A stretch of 64,000 nucleotides of DNA. Origin: Kalaharituber pfeilii (lineage: Eukaryota; Ascomycota; Pezizomycetes; Pezizales; Pezizaceae). The stretch's first letter is position 1. The number at the start of each line of letters is the position of its first letter. The notes under the pieces were generated by a model. It did not search any database. It had not been told where the DNA came from and saw only the letters and a list, made by a program, of their open reading frames with translations. The translations under genes were made by a program, and so were the position numbers. The stretch covers positions 1,364,001 through 1,428,000 of the forward strand of contig WHUZ01000010.1 in NCBI GenBank assembly GCA_015179045.1, in the 5' to 3' direction. Below, piece after piece: positions 1 through 10,023 of this stretch.

Positions 1-580
1 TGACGATAACCTCCCTCTGCCCCCTCAAGTCACCCAAGATGCCCGCACCAATCTGCTCCGTCTCGGTCGCCAGCCTATGGCTATCCCGTAACCGCTGACT
101 GCTTCTCTCCAGCCTATCAGTCCCGCTGAGCAACTGCTGTCGCTGATCCGTCACCGCATCACCAGTACTGGTTGCGCCAGCACGGGCCCCAAAAAGCGCA
201 TCGCGGTCGGCATTGTCGGAGAGCTTCTTGAGCTGGCGCTTAGCAATATCGAGGTCATGCGCGTAGTTCCGTAGACGAGGATTTATCCTTTGCCGACTCG
301 ATGTTGGGATATTTTGGATTTCCAAGCGCATTTGCCCCAGCTGTTCCGCATAGTTAGTTATGCAAAGTGCGGGCAGATGGTAGACAGATTAATCACTTAC
401 GATTTCATCCGCTTCGTCTACTACTCGCTCAATAGCGCGGATAGCAGCCTTCCTTGGTTCCCCATGGAGCTCGTTCACCTGGTCCAGCTTCTGCGTTATA
501 TCCGCCTGTACGAGCTTAAAATCCGCCTCATGGGAAGCAAAGAGCTCCGTTCCAACATCGGTATCCAGTGGTCCAGACAT
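1..580 (-). CDS. VTI1: Vesicle-transport v-SNARE Vti1 (5' part, runs off the window)
   Basis: The gene is read as complement(join(1..340,401..580)) and continues beyond base 1. Exon 1 starts at the ATG at 580 (MSGPLDTDVGTELF) and ends in GAAATC followed by the donor GTAAGT. The 60-nt intron has a TAACTAAC branch region and ends CAG at 341. Exon 2 resumes with LGQMRLEIQNIP and runs through RLRNYAHDLDIAKRQLKKL to RQQLLSGTDRLERSSQRL, where the SNARE motif begins. This is the N-terminal three-helix v-SNARE domain and the start of the Qb SNARE helix of Vti1. In fungi this protein acts in Golgi-to-endosome and vacuolar fusion. The C-terminal membrane anchor lies outside the window. An earlier in-frame ATG at 625 would add 15 residues unlike the family, so 580 is preferred. 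Confidence 0.93.
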
Positions 581-1413
581 GATATCCGTAACAAAAATGT
601 GTCGCAGTACTGCAAGTGACTTCAAACAGCTTTTCTAGGTATTGTTGCTGAATACAGGAACCAAATTCTGTTTTTAAATCCACACAGCTGATCAGCGGAA
701 CTTGAATCGAATCGGCGGGGCGCTGCTGTAAATAGCGGAGGTGACGCAAGCCGGCTGAGAAGCAGTAAACGCTTCAGGCAGGCAGGGGAGCACCGTTGTA
801 GCGGCGAGTAGGTACCAAGCAAAAATGCACCGCACCCGGCCCAGAGAGTGTGTTGTTTGCACAGGATGGTAGTGGAGTCCACCCTGCTCAGGGAATGTAG
901 AGATGATAGTTTGTTCGGTCTTTATTTCTTTTTTTGACTTTGACTTGAAGACGACAGAGCTCAGTACAGAGTAGACTGCAGTAAATGCCGCAGGATACAG
1001 TTGGGGTAACGGGCTGCCCCTCAGCCGAAGCTTCCTGAAATCAGAGAATTCACGTGGGTGAGTAGGGGTGGGGGGGAAACGGACACGACGTGAAAAGTAT
1101 CACAGCGGGCTTCGATGGGCTGGGGAGGGGGCGCAATGCTCATCAGAGAAGGGGAGGCGGCGAGCTTCGATGGGGCCGGGCGGATTGGCCAATGGCACGC
1201 CGCCCGATCGTGCAGCAGTCTGGGCCCTTCTTGGCGCTTTCATACCCGCCCAACTGCGCAACGCTCCCGCAGGTTCGCCCGGCCTTACTTCACACGCCGC
1301 CCCGCCAGCCCTGTGCACATCGCCCCCCTCCCCCAACACCCTCGCAACCACCTTCCGCGCGCTCTTCACACAAGGCCTCCATCCGCCTTTTTGCAGCTCG
1401 GTATATCGCCACG
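581..1413. other. Divergent VTI1/QCR9 intergenic region
   Basis: About 830 bases separate the divergent starts of VTI1 and QCR9. The right half (about 1060-1410) is GC-rich and contains several overlapping open frames on both strands. None resembles a known protein, and they look like composition-driven frames in a promoter and 5' UTR. A G7 run lies near 1070. Confidence 0.6.
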
Positions 1414-1805
1414 ATGACTGTAAGCTGACCTGTCCCCGCCTACACCTACAGTTCGCTGATCAGGCCGGCCCGCAGCTCTCCCAAACCATCTACAACACCT
1501 TCATCCGAAGGAACTACGTCTTTGTCGGTACTATCTTTGCCTCCGCTTTCCTTTTCGAGATGTAAGGCCCTCCCCGCTTTCCTCGGATAATATATTCTAC
1601 GGTTCAATTGCTGATATACGTCCTCGGCCGACAGTGGATTCGACAGGGCCACCGACAAGCTATGGGATAATATGAACAAGGGTGTATGTAGCACTTCTCT
1701 CTCCCCCCCGTGCTCCACATACCCGCCGCTGGGGCAAAACACTGACATTCGAGATAGAGACAATGGAAGGATATCAGACACAGATACGTCCAGGATGAGG
1801 AGTAG
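1414..1805 (+). CDS. QCR9: Cytochrome bc1 complex subunit 9 (Qcr9/UCR10)
   Basis: The gene is spliced from four exons: 1414..1419, 1452..1561, 1635..1683 and 1758..1805, giving 70 residues. Exon 1 is only ATG-ACT. All introns are GT-AG (GTAAGC, GTAAGG and GTATGT donors). The product contains SQTIYNTFIRRNYVFVGTIF, one transmembrane helix (about residues 20-40) ending AFLFEIGFD, and the conserved tail DNMNKGRQWKDIRH. That is the signature of the small single-pass subunit of mitochondrial complex III that sits near the iron-sulfur protein and cytochrome c1. Length matches the family (55-75 aa). The 6-nt first exon is supported because exon 2 has no ATG before the transmembrane segment and phases agree across all three introns. 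Confidence 0.92.
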
Positions 1806-2122
1806 AGTCAGCAACATGTGATGAAAGGGTGACAGCTGCTGCTGCGGTTGGTTGAAAGATGGACCCAGCATTGTGTATACTTGTTTATAGAGACGGTCAA
1901 GCAATAAGCGAAAGTTATTACTGTTTCCTTTGTTCATCTACTGGGCGTTGATAAAAAATACCCTTTGCTAAGATTGCCCAACGGGCATGCAATTAAAACT
2001 TGTACTGCAGTTTTTCTAAAACGACTATGGTATATTACAATACAATGCAATACAATGTACAAAGCTACCCGCCCCCCCTCTCCTCCCGGCTTCACGCAAG
2101 CCTCCCTCCTCTGCCATTGTCT
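1806..2122. other. Convergent 3' region QCR9/RCE1
   Basis: This 317-base spacer separates two convergent stops. It contains AT-rich 3' UTR-like sequence around 1920-2060 and a short ATACAATGCA repetition near 2040. No gene is seen. Confidence 0.6.
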
Positions 2123-3284
2123 TTACCGCATTAACGGCGCCACCCCATCCGTCAATGGCCACAGCAACCACGCAAACCCCACAATCCCCACCCCATGCAG
2201 TCCCCAATGCACATAATCCACCCACGTTCCCCATCCGTCGGCGTCCTCGCTAACCCTGCCGAACGTCGGCACCCCAAGCCAGTTACACATGGAGTGCACC
2301 AGGATCGCATTCCACGCCGACCCCGTACGGATGAAGACGAAGGTCGCGAACCACCCGAACAGAGTCGTGTACGTGAACTGGAACGCGGTCCGGAGGATGC
2401 CGAAGCCGAGGCGGCCGGGGTTGCGGAGGAGGAATTCGTAAAGGTGGTGGATGTGGGCTGCGGAAAGGAGGGTAATTGTAGTTAGTAATCTGTATTTGGA
2501 TGGGATAGCGGGGGTAGAAGATGTACCGATCCCAAAGAACAGCGGTGTGGTAAACACAATTGACGCGAATGACCGCCTGGCCAATATATGCAATGGCACC
2601 ATACACGCCCTGAACACCAGCTCCTCCGTCACCGGTCCCTACAAACACACCCATAGACACATCAGTCCCACTCCCCATTCATCCTCCCTTAAAACTTCTC
2701 CCAAGCCACCCCAACGAAAACCACCTACCGCAACCAAAGTCCTCACCACAACCCACGACCAGCTCATCTCCCTCCATTCCCCTTCCACCACCCACCTCCA
2801 CCCTCCTAGCACCACCCCTCTCTCCCACAGCGTCCCCAGAAACAATACCCCCACCAGCGTCACCAGCTTCACCGCCTCCTTCACCGTCTCCCATCCCCAA
2901 ATCCCTCCCCACCGAGCCTCAACCCCATCTCCTTCTCCGCCATATACCACGAATAACCCCCTTTCTCCCCCCCACGGCTTCATTCCAGTACCGTATCACC
3001 GCTGCAGTCACAAATAGGGAAATCCCTGTCGCGACAGTCACGGCCCGGATCCGCAGCTTGATGTATTCGGGGTCATTTTGGCGATTGTAGTCCGAGTAGG
3101 AGGCGGGGCGGCGCGGACGGGTTTGCGGTGACAGGTAGAGCACGCCGACGTAAAGAACGGTGTGGAAGATGGAGAGGAGGGTTGCGAGGCTGGGGATGAT
3201 GAGAGTGGTATCGCGAGGGTCGAGAGAGTCTTTGTGGAAAGGGGGCTTGCCGGCGTCGGCGTCCATGCGGCCCATTGTGGTCAC
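2123..3284 (-). CDS. RCE1: CAAX prenyl protease 2 (Rce1), reading frame broken at G runs
   Basis: Endoprotease of the CPBP/ABI family in the ER membrane that removes the last three residues of prenylated CAAX proteins. Three clear blocks are 2123..2457, 2527..2638 and 2729..3284. The introns 2526..2458 (GTACAT..GCAG) and 2728..2639 (GTAGGT..GTAG) are well supported. They join VVVRTLVA to GPVTEELVFRACMVP, which holds the catalytic EE motif, and then FFGI to AHIHHLYEF, which holds the active-site His. NAILVHSMCNWLGVP is the later conserved His block. The N-terminal block starts MTTMGRMDADAG and includes SLATLLSIFHTVLYVGVLYL. Between about 2895 and 2975 the frame changes. The upstream frame ends after YWNEAVGG and the downstream frame resumes at GIWGWETVKEAVKL. 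No GT-AG intron fits. One extra G at each of two G runs restores a frame through a segment containing AEKEMGLRLGG. It is therefore probably an intact gene with sequence errors, but a real lesion cannot be excluded. Confidence 0.85.
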
Positions 3285-3717
3285 TACTGGAAATTAGTCG
3301 TAGGGTTCCAGAGACTAGTACTAGTGCTAGAGAGCGCGATGACTTAATTAACTCTTTGTGCCCTCCTTGGTTGAGGAATTGTTTGTCAAAATGTCAAGTC
3401 CTGTTGTATGTAAGTATGCGGCCGTAGCTGCCCGCTGGGGCGCCAGTGATCTACATTGCAGAAACATCAGGGTCTCAGAATACAAATTTCAGCCAGCTAC
3501 TGCCCTTCGAATACAACGAAGTTATCACCCAAGTAAAAAGTATACAAAACTCGTTACCCGCCATTTATGAGGCAAACAATAAACAAACAACAAACGCAAC
3601 CAGAAAAAGGAACCAAGCGGACCAAGTCACTACATATCAACCATTACACCACTCTAAGTATACACAGTAAGGACCCATTATTACTCCTAAACATACAACA
3701 ACACTACAACACCGCGC
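3285..3717. other. Spacer between RCE1 and PIG-S
   Basis: This 433-base stretch holds the RCE1 promoter and the PIG-S 3' end. The part 3540-3710 is A-rich with repeated AACAA and ACAAC words, as in a 3' UTR. No conserved coding sequence is seen. Confidence 0.55.
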
Positions 3718-5526
3718 TCACAAAGTCCCTTTCCTCCTCGCAGCCATTATCCCCTTCAGCGCTTTTACTCCACTCATCAACAGCGGCACCCCCACGGGAC
3801 CCAATAACGGCAAGTATACCGCGACTTTGTGCTCGTCTGGGAAGTACACTTGAGCGACCATTGTCCTTTCAAAGAAGGCCTTCTCTGCCTCTGTGGCAGC
3901 CTCCCTTCCCTCTCTCAATGCAGCAATGAACCTTCCGCTCCTCAACTGGGCGCAGGACTTCTCTAACGCCCCCAGGGTCTTGTCCACAGACGTCGACACG
4001 GTTTGAGGAATTGCAATCGAAGGCAAAGCCAGCACCAATCGCGCTAATGAGCCAAGGGTTGATGAAGCAGATAGCAGTGTCTCCGCTGTGCGCTGTCGAA
4101 TGAGCGAGTCAATCCTGATGGGTAACGACGAGGAAGCGGAAGACGCAGCAGACGGAGTTCCAAGTAACGCAAGCACCTGAGTCGCAAAGATGTCCAAGCT
4201 CGGCTTGAGATCGTCGAGCGAAAGGTGCGCAGGTGGGCTATTCACCACAGTCTTATTGTCCATCACCTCCATCTTCGGATTGATAATGGATACTCCTCCC
4301 CACTGAGGTAGCAGCCAGGAGTTGCTTCTAACCGAGGATTCTGGGATGACCAACGGGCTAAACGAGTGATCCGGTATATAAATGATAAAATTAATTGTTG
4401 GATAGCTCTTGATGCTCGTGAGCGGCCATTCGGCAGAATTGATAAAGTTGCTCAAGTCATCTTTTGTCAACGTCCATGCATGTAAATTATCATCAAAAAC
4501 AGGCTTGATCGTCGGTGAGAAAGAGGCATAAAACTGCACTTGGCTATCGACTGTGAAATTAGATATCGGTGATAACGCAGATAGCAACGGTGCAAAGTAA
4601 TTCTCTATGGCAGGAACAATATCCCATGATGACGGAACCCCCGAGCCCGTGAATAACGAGAATGTAATATGATATGTCGGTGAATATTTGAGCATTCGCG
4701 CAATCTTCCGCGACATGTCAACATCTCCGGCCTGTGGTTGTGTTCCTTCTCGGCTTCCATTTCCTTCACTGGTTGAAGTGGCAGCCTTTTCGAGAAAATA
4801 CGTGATCATTTGCTCCTCTTCCCGGAAAACCTCCTGCAGCATTTTTGCAGTATAGCTGGATAGGCTGGCCAGACTCGCCGAGCTGGCAGGATTGTGTGTG
4901 GAGGCGTAGAAGAGTTTGATGGTCCTGGATGAGGGTTCTAGTGAATGTATATGCGCAGTCGAGCCTGGCTGTCCAGGGAGCAGTCGAAGAATCGCCGCTA
5001 CATTCTCTCCTTCGTCCATATCCTCATCAGAATCCACTCTATTGCTCCTACCAAGCTCCCGTGACCGATCGAGGCATTGTTCAGATTTTGTTAGATTCGC
5101 CAATTTCAGCCTCAGATGCCCTCCCCCAGTCTTTCCCTCCCTCGCATCATCAAGATGCAGCTGCACATTTCGTATCAAGTCTGCCACTTCCATATCCTGC
5201 GTATCTCCGGCACCCCCCTTCTCCCCACTTATTTCGGGTGCAATCACATCGACAAGTAGTGGAAACTCTATTTTACACTCCTTCCCCTCCGACCAAGCCG
5301 TCATCTGACCCAGTGGGAGCGGCGCTCGGTATATCGACGTCGTGACATACCACAGCGGCACTCCTAGAAAGATGACCACAGCCCAAAACGAGAATAGTAT
5401 ATAGCCACGAATCCTCAGTTCCTGACGAGTAGGTTCCAGGGAGTAAACTTTCTTCGTTTCCACTTCGGACGTCGAGGCCTTGGATCTCGCAGCGCTGGCG
5501 CCAGGCCTCGGCTTCTCGTCAGCCAT
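3718..5526 (-). CDS. GPI17: GPI transamidase subunit PIG-S (Gpi17)
   Basis: A single uninterrupted frame of 602 residues starts at the ATG at 5526 (MADEKPRPGASAARSK). A cytoplasmic tail is followed by an N-terminal transmembrane helix at about residues 41-63 (GYILFSFWAVVIFLGVPLWY). A short conserved segment after it reads TTSIYRAPLPLGQM. A long lumenal domain has the family features SPTYHITFSLFTGSG, WDIVPAIENYFAPLL and LPQWGGVSIINP. A second hydrophobic helix lies near the C terminus (VYLPLLGPVGVPLLMSG) before basic residues. This topology and length match PIG-S, an essential subunit of the ER complex that attaches GPI anchors to proteins. It is intron-less, unlike most neighbours. It shares a 358-base promoter with SPC1, another ER processing factor. 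Confidence 0.95.
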   Translation of the reverse strand: MADEKPRPGASAARSKASTSEVETKKVYSLEPTRQELRIRGYILFSFWAVVIFLGVPLWYVTTSIYRAPLPLGQMTAWSEGKECKIEFPLLVDVIAPEISGEKGGAGDTQDMEVADLIRNVQLHLDDAREGKTGGGHLRLKLANLTKSEQCLDRSRELGRSNRVDSDEDMDEGENVAAILRLLPGQPGSTAHIHSLEPSSRTIKLFYASTHNPASSASLASLSSYTAKMLQEVFREEEQMITYFLEKAATSTSEGNGSREGTQPQAGDVDMSRKIARMLKYSPTYHITFSLFTGSGVPSSWDIVPAIENYFAPLLSALSPISNFTVDSQVQFYASFSPTIKPVFDDNLHAWTLTKDDLSNFINSAEWPLTSIKSYPTINFIIYIPDHSFSPLVIPESSVRSNSWLLPQWGGVSIINPKMEVMDNKTVVNSPPAHLSLDDLKPSLDIFATQVLALLGTPSAASSASSSLPIRIDSLIRQRTAETLLSASSTLGSLARLVLALPSIAIPQTVSTSVDKTLGALEKSCAQLRSGRFIAALREGREAATEAEKAFFERTMVAQVYFPDEHKVAVYLPLLGPVGVPLLMSGVKALKGIMAARRKGTL

Positions 5527-5884
5527 GGTTGTTGAAGGCGACGGTGCGAGGGTTTGAAGTGTCGATGCAGAGATATCTGCTGATGCGAACTCTGCGCATT
5601 CAGGGTCGCTGTTTGTGGGCCAAATCGACTGGATTCGCGGGGCGCTGGGTTGCTAGAGGCACGGTAACTGCAGCACTTTGAGCAGGACCGGTGTTGAAAC
5701 GTCCGCCCTGGAACAGAACCGCTGGGCTTGGCGGCACCCAAAGGACACCTTCGTCGCATCACAAAGTCGCACCATTGAGCCGCGCCGATGAGCTTCGTGT
5801 CCCAACTATAGCAGCCCGACGCCTCGCTCGAAGATACCCAAGGCTCCTCCTCTCATCCGCAAATTATACCCCGCATACTGAAGA
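5527..5884. promoter_or_regulatory. Divergent PIG-S/SPC1 promoter region
   Basis: These 358 bases separate two divergent ATGs of ER protein-processing genes, so they must contain both promoters. No TATA box or named motif stands out. Confidence 0.5.
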
Positions 5885-6305
5885 ATGGATGCGATTCAGC
5901 GTCTCATTGACGGTTTTATCGTGAGTCTACGACAAATTTCCTAGCCAGGTAGCTCTGTCGCTAACGTATTCTAGGACTTTGAGGGCCAGCGCCTTTCAGA
6001 AGTCCTCACCACCAATATTCTACTCGCCGCCGGCGTATGTGCTTCTATTGTGCTTCCACATCTCCGATAGCTTGAACTAACGGGACGCTCAGATCGTGGG
6101 ATGGATAGTGGGCTTCGTGCTCCAAGACGTCTCATATATAGTCTACATCGGGCTAGCTGGCTCGCTCCTCGCCGTATTAGTCGTCATACCGCCGTGGCCA
6201 ATATACAACAAACACCCTTTGAGGTGGCTGCCCGCAGGCGCTGGCACCGCAAGCGATCAGAGCGCCGAAGGGGACGGTGGGGTTAAGGTCAAGAAGGAAG
6301 AATAG
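5885..6305 (+). CDS. SPC1: Signal peptidase complex subunit Spc1 (SPC12)
   Basis: Spliced from 5885..5920, 5975..6034 and 6093..6305 to give 102 residues. The donors are GTGAGT and GTATGT and the acceptors CTAG and CTCAG. The N terminus reads MDAIQRLIDGFIDFEGQRLS, the SPC12 family start. Two transmembrane hairpin helices follow (LLAAGIVGWIVGFVLQD and YIVYIGLAGSLLAVLVVIP), then the conserved PPWPIYNKHPLRWLP and a charged lysine-rich tail. Spc1 is the small non-catalytic subunit of the ER signal peptidase and helps it discriminate signal peptides from membrane segments. Length matches the family. Confidence 0.95.
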
Positions 6306-6753
6306 TGATGAGGGAAGTTTGTTTTTGGAAAGGAGTGTTGGCACTTTTTACGTTCATTCAGTTGTCAGAAAAGGTCGCCAGGCCAGTGCTTGGGCTGGAT
6401 TAGCAATGGCTGGATTGGGGCCGGCAGTTCAGCAGAGACCGCTGTTGTCCTTCTTTACCTCTCCCTTGGGCGTTGTATAAAAGTCAATTTCATAAGTATA
6501 TTGTTTCCTTGCATACAGTCCATTGGTGAAGAGTGGAGTCTTTATTCCGAGATATTTACAGTTGGGAGGGAGCGCCCTTCTCTCCCGGCCCCGTCCACCG
6601 CATCACCACAAATCGAATAATCATTTGTATACAGAAAATAGCCAAACTCCCCCAACCCAGAGCATTTATTTTTCGATGCCATGAAATTATGCCTTTTTCA
6701 ATTGATAATACATCGCAAGTAGTACAGATCAGACCCGTTTCACCGGCGATTGT
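6306..6753. other. Convergent 3' region SPC1/HSP10
   Basis: These 448 bases lie between two convergent stop codons. They are AT-rich in the right half and contain only short frames without family resemblance. 3' UTRs and terminators are expected here. No gene is seen. Confidence 0.55.
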
Positions 6754-7288
6754 TTACTCTCGGATCTTCGCCAATATCCTATTCAAAGTCAATAAAAGTC
6801 CTTCAAGCTGGAGTCATAGGAAAGCGGAAGACATACTCGGAGTCCCTGAAGAGGGAATACTCTTCATCTCCAACCTTTACTGGGCTACCACCGTACTGCA
6901 TGGCGTCAGCTTCCTGATCCCGTTGAATCGAGTCTGGGATCATTCGGACTTACAGGAGGAATCAACACCCGGTCACCTGGCTGTACGCTCATCTCAATCC
7001 TCTTGCCTTCCTTGTCCACAGCTCCGGGCCCAACAGCAAGCACCGTAGCCTCAGAGAGCTTCTCAACAGTCGACTCGGGGAGGTAGATTCCAGAGGCAGT
7101 CTTTGCCTCAGCTCGGACTCGCTGAACGAGCACGCGGTCGAGAAGGGGAACAAGAGCCTTGATGTTCCGGAGAGTAGTGGCCTGTAGAATCAGTTAGCTC
7201 AATCGCTTACACCCAAATGTAGAGGAAAGTGGCTTGTAAGCTGCAGAGCAAACATGAATCACAGCGCAATTGCAGAGGTACACACCAT
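6754..7288 (-). CDS. HSP10: Mitochondrial 10-kDa chaperonin Hsp10 (GroES type)
   Basis: Spliced as complement(join(6754..6778,6837..6895,6954..7181,7286..7288)), 104 residues. The first exon is just the ATG at 7288, followed by a GTGTGT donor. Exon 2 begins ATTLRNIKALVPLLDRVLVQ. The mobile-loop region reads RAEAKTASGIYLPE, the barrel strands include VLAVGPGAVDKEGKRI and VQPGDRVLIPPYGGSPVKV, and the protein ends FRDSEILAKIRE. All these are hallmarks of the heptameric co-chaperonin that caps Hsp60 in the mitochondrial matrix. Introns are GT-AG with GTAAGT and GTATGT donors and phases that agree. Two heat-shock-element cores lie 145-185 bases upstream, consistent with heat-shock-factor control. 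Confidence 0.95.
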
Positions 7289-9096
7289 TGTGAATTGTTC
7301 GGAGAGCTTAGATATCAAAGATGAGCGATTGACCGAGACTAGCAGTAATGATGGATGTATACACTTAGGATCTTGAGGGTAGCTATTTGAATTGAAGTTC
7401 CTAGAGGCCGCTTTCGCAAAAAAAAAAAAAGTTTCCGGAAGTGATATCTTGGCGGACGTGGATCTTTCTAGAAATGCATGCAGGTCAGGTGATTATGCTC
7501 CGAAAGTGCTGGATCAAGAAAGTTTAGTTTCTACCATCTTCGGCACTCCTATGAGAACACCAATCCTGAGAGACTCCTGTGAGAAGTCATTACTCTAAAT
7601 GATAGCCATGATTGACACTGATATGCTGTTCGTTGTATCGATGTAAATTTAACCACGCTAGTACGACTTTTCACGCATGTCTACGTTCGTCTAGGTTCTG
7701 AGGCTCAAAACTTGTCCATGCCCAATTTCAATGGGAAGTAGTTCTATAGCAGTTTGTATATTATTTGCGCTACGATACCATCAAAATACAAGTTAGTCAG
7801 TCGAGAATCTATCTTGAAAAACTCCAGGTCACTCAGTAGTTATCACGAAAGCATTGATCCTAACATAGAAAAATTCAATCCTGGGGTTGCAAGCTAACAG
7901 CAATTGACCAAGGAACTTGAATCAGGGTAACGGCCACTGGCTAACTCGTGATGGCGGTCCATCCTGAATGTGGCAATCCCTAATATCGAATTCTACTCCA
8001 CACCCATGAGTAGACCATGACCTCCCGTATGGATGACTTGAAAAATCCTCCCATTTTCTTTCGCTCCCCATTGCTTGTCATTTGCCAGGCAACAGAATGG
8101 GGTGCGAGGGGTGCGATGGGTGGTGGTACTCCACCCTCTAGGCTGGAGCCGCAAGGGCTGCATGAACCTGTGATCAACTCAGCAGCGACATAATCCTTGC
8201 TCGCTCACGCGGCGCTGACAGCAAAAGGGTCTCAGTGTTAGAAGAATGGACGAAATAGAAACGAACGCGATTGCAATGTGGTCGCGGTTTTGCGCTGCAC
8301 TAAAAGCCTTGCAAGCCTTTACGTAGTGGTTGCGAGGGGGGAATTAAGCTTCCGAACCATTTCTCTTTGGGAAAATTATGTGTTTTTGGGGCCCTCTCGC
8401 GCGTGCTAGCATACGAAAATCATAAACAGAATCGTGAAACCAGCTGTCACGATACCAGTCGCCAGCTTGTGGCTAACACTCCGCTCTCCGGCGGCTGCGA
8501 TCCGCGCGGCCAGCAGAGGGAGGGAGGGAGGGAGGGCAAGGCTGCGCGGCAGCACAGGGCCAGCTGAGGCCCCAACCCGACGTCTGTCCCCGGATGCTGC
8601 TGCGCCCCAGGATCGCGAGGCGGGCCAGGCACTCGGGCGCTTGTCCGCAGCCTCCCTTCTCCTTCTCCTTCTCCTCACCGGCCCCCCGTCCTCCGCCCGC
8701 GCCGCCCGCTGCGCCCGGCTTGCCGCTCGCCTCCGCAGAGAAAGAAGGACAGCGAACACGCAGAAGTGAAGCAGACAAAGGCCAGCCAGAGCCAGAGCCA
8801 GACCCAGACCCGCGCCCCGACTGGTACCTGCGCCAGTAGCGCCGCACCACCACCTCCCTCCTCCCTCCTCCCTCCTCCCTCCTCCCACCGGCTCAGCCCG
8901 GCCCCCCGCGACCGCCCCAACCAACCACAGCTCGGAGGCCAACATCTCGCTCAGCTCCCCTTGGATCTCGCGCTCTTCACGCCCGCATTTGAACCTCACG
9001 CACATTGAACGCTACTCCCGTACCTCTTTGTCTCCTATACCACGCACCCACCTAGCCTACACCATCCTCAGTCCAGGACTTACAGTTCGCTGAAAA
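7289..9096. other. Long divergent HSP10/DPB3 intergenic region
   Basis: This is 1.8 kb between divergent starts. The left part (7380-8400) is AT-rich with an A13 run near 7420 and carries the HSP10 heat-shock elements. From about 8480 to 8960 it turns strongly GC- and pyrimidine-rich, with GGGA repeats near 8520 and CCTCCCT repeats near 8850-8890, typical of a fungal 5' UTR. Overlapping frames of 60-200 codons on both strands here are composition artefacts. Confidence 0.6.
7433..7473 (-). promoter_or_regulatory. Heat-shock-element cores upstream of HSP10
   Basis: TTCCGGAA at 7433-7440 and TTCTAGAA at 7466-7473 are palindromic TTC-NN-GAA units, the core recognition pattern of heat-shock transcription factor. 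They lie about 145 and 180 bases upstream of the HSP10 ATG at 7288. Their place before a chaperonin gene makes function likely. Single-dimer sites also occur by chance, so this rests on sequence and context only. Confidence 0.6.
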
Positions 9097-9975
9097 ATGC
9101 CATACAACTTTGAACCGATACCGCCTACAGACGAAGTCAATGGGTCGACTGCCTTGCCGCGTGAGTGTGGCCTTTTTACCCGTCAAATTCCAGCTCCTCC
9201 CCCCCCCCTCCCCAATAGCGTTGAAATCATATGTTGGGCACAGTGCGGCACAGCTAACATTGCGTCCATTTGGCCCCCCAGTGGCTAGGGTGAAGCGGAT
9301 AATCAAGCTCGATGAGGAGATTGGGGCGTGCTCGAATAGTGCTGCCTTTTTGGTGACCGTCGCTGCTGTATGTCAATGCCTACTTCCTTATTCGTTCGTT
9401 GCTCAAAGGATATGCTAAATGGGGGACGGGACGCAGGAGATGTTCATCCAGTACCTCGCAAAGCAGGGCTTTAAAGGCTCCCAGAAGGACCGGAGAAAGA
9501 ACTTACAGTATAAAGACCTAGGTAAATTTCATCCATGTCTCTGCTGAATCTATATACCGAACCTCCAATCTCACTTCTCTTCTCTCCATCTCCAGCAAAT
9601 GCCGTTGCCGCCCTCGACAACCTCGAATTCCTCTCCGACACAATCCCCCGCACGGTGCCCTACAAGAAAATCGTGACAGAGCGCAGTAAAAAAGCGCAAG
9701 GCCCTGAGTCTGGGCAAATGACAATTAACGGCGGGCGTTTAGGCGTCCCCACCAACCCCACCGACCTTGCAAGCGACGACGTGGACGATAGCCAAAGGAG
9801 GTCTCAGAACGGCAATAGGGATGAAGGCAGGGAGAGTACGGACAGGCAGGAGAGTATGGAGATTGAGTCGACGATAAACGTTAGTGCTGGGGCAAGGGCA
9901 ATTGGGAATGGGGTGATCCATGTGCATAGGAATGGGAATGGGAATGCGAAAAAGAGGGCACATAGTGAGGAGGAG

Positions 9976-10007
<32 letters not shown>

Positions 10008-10023
10008 CGACGACATGAGTTGA
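9097..10023 (+). CDS. DPB3: Histone-fold protein, Dpb3/CHRAC-type (CBF/NF-Y family), with acidic tail
   Basis: Spliced from 9097..9160, 9282..9367, 9437..9521 and 9596..10023, giving 220 residues. The histone fold spans about residues 20-105. It opens with ALPLARVKRIIKLDEEIG, continues through SNSAAFLVTVAAEMFIQYLA and RRKNLQYKDLANAVAALDNL, and ends FLSDTIPRTVPYKKI. This is the CBF/NF-Y-like fold of the Dpb3 (POLE4, CHRAC-15) group. Those proteins pair with a Dpb4-type partner in DNA polymerase epsilon and in chromatin remodellers. The C-terminal half is low-complexity and ends in a long Glu/Asp run near 9969-10014, as in other fungal members. Assignment between Dpb3 and other NF-YC-like factors is by resemblance only. 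Confidence 0.85.

Noticed and set aside
1068..1565. 165-codon frame reading through into QCR9 exon 2
   Set aside because: Only its last 37 codons are conserved. The rest lacks similarity, and the splice from the ATG at 1414 explains the start.
8406..9005. Open frames up to 199 codons on both strands
   Set aside because: They overlap antisense in a GC- and repeat-rich leader, have Arg/Pro/Gly-biased composition and no family features.
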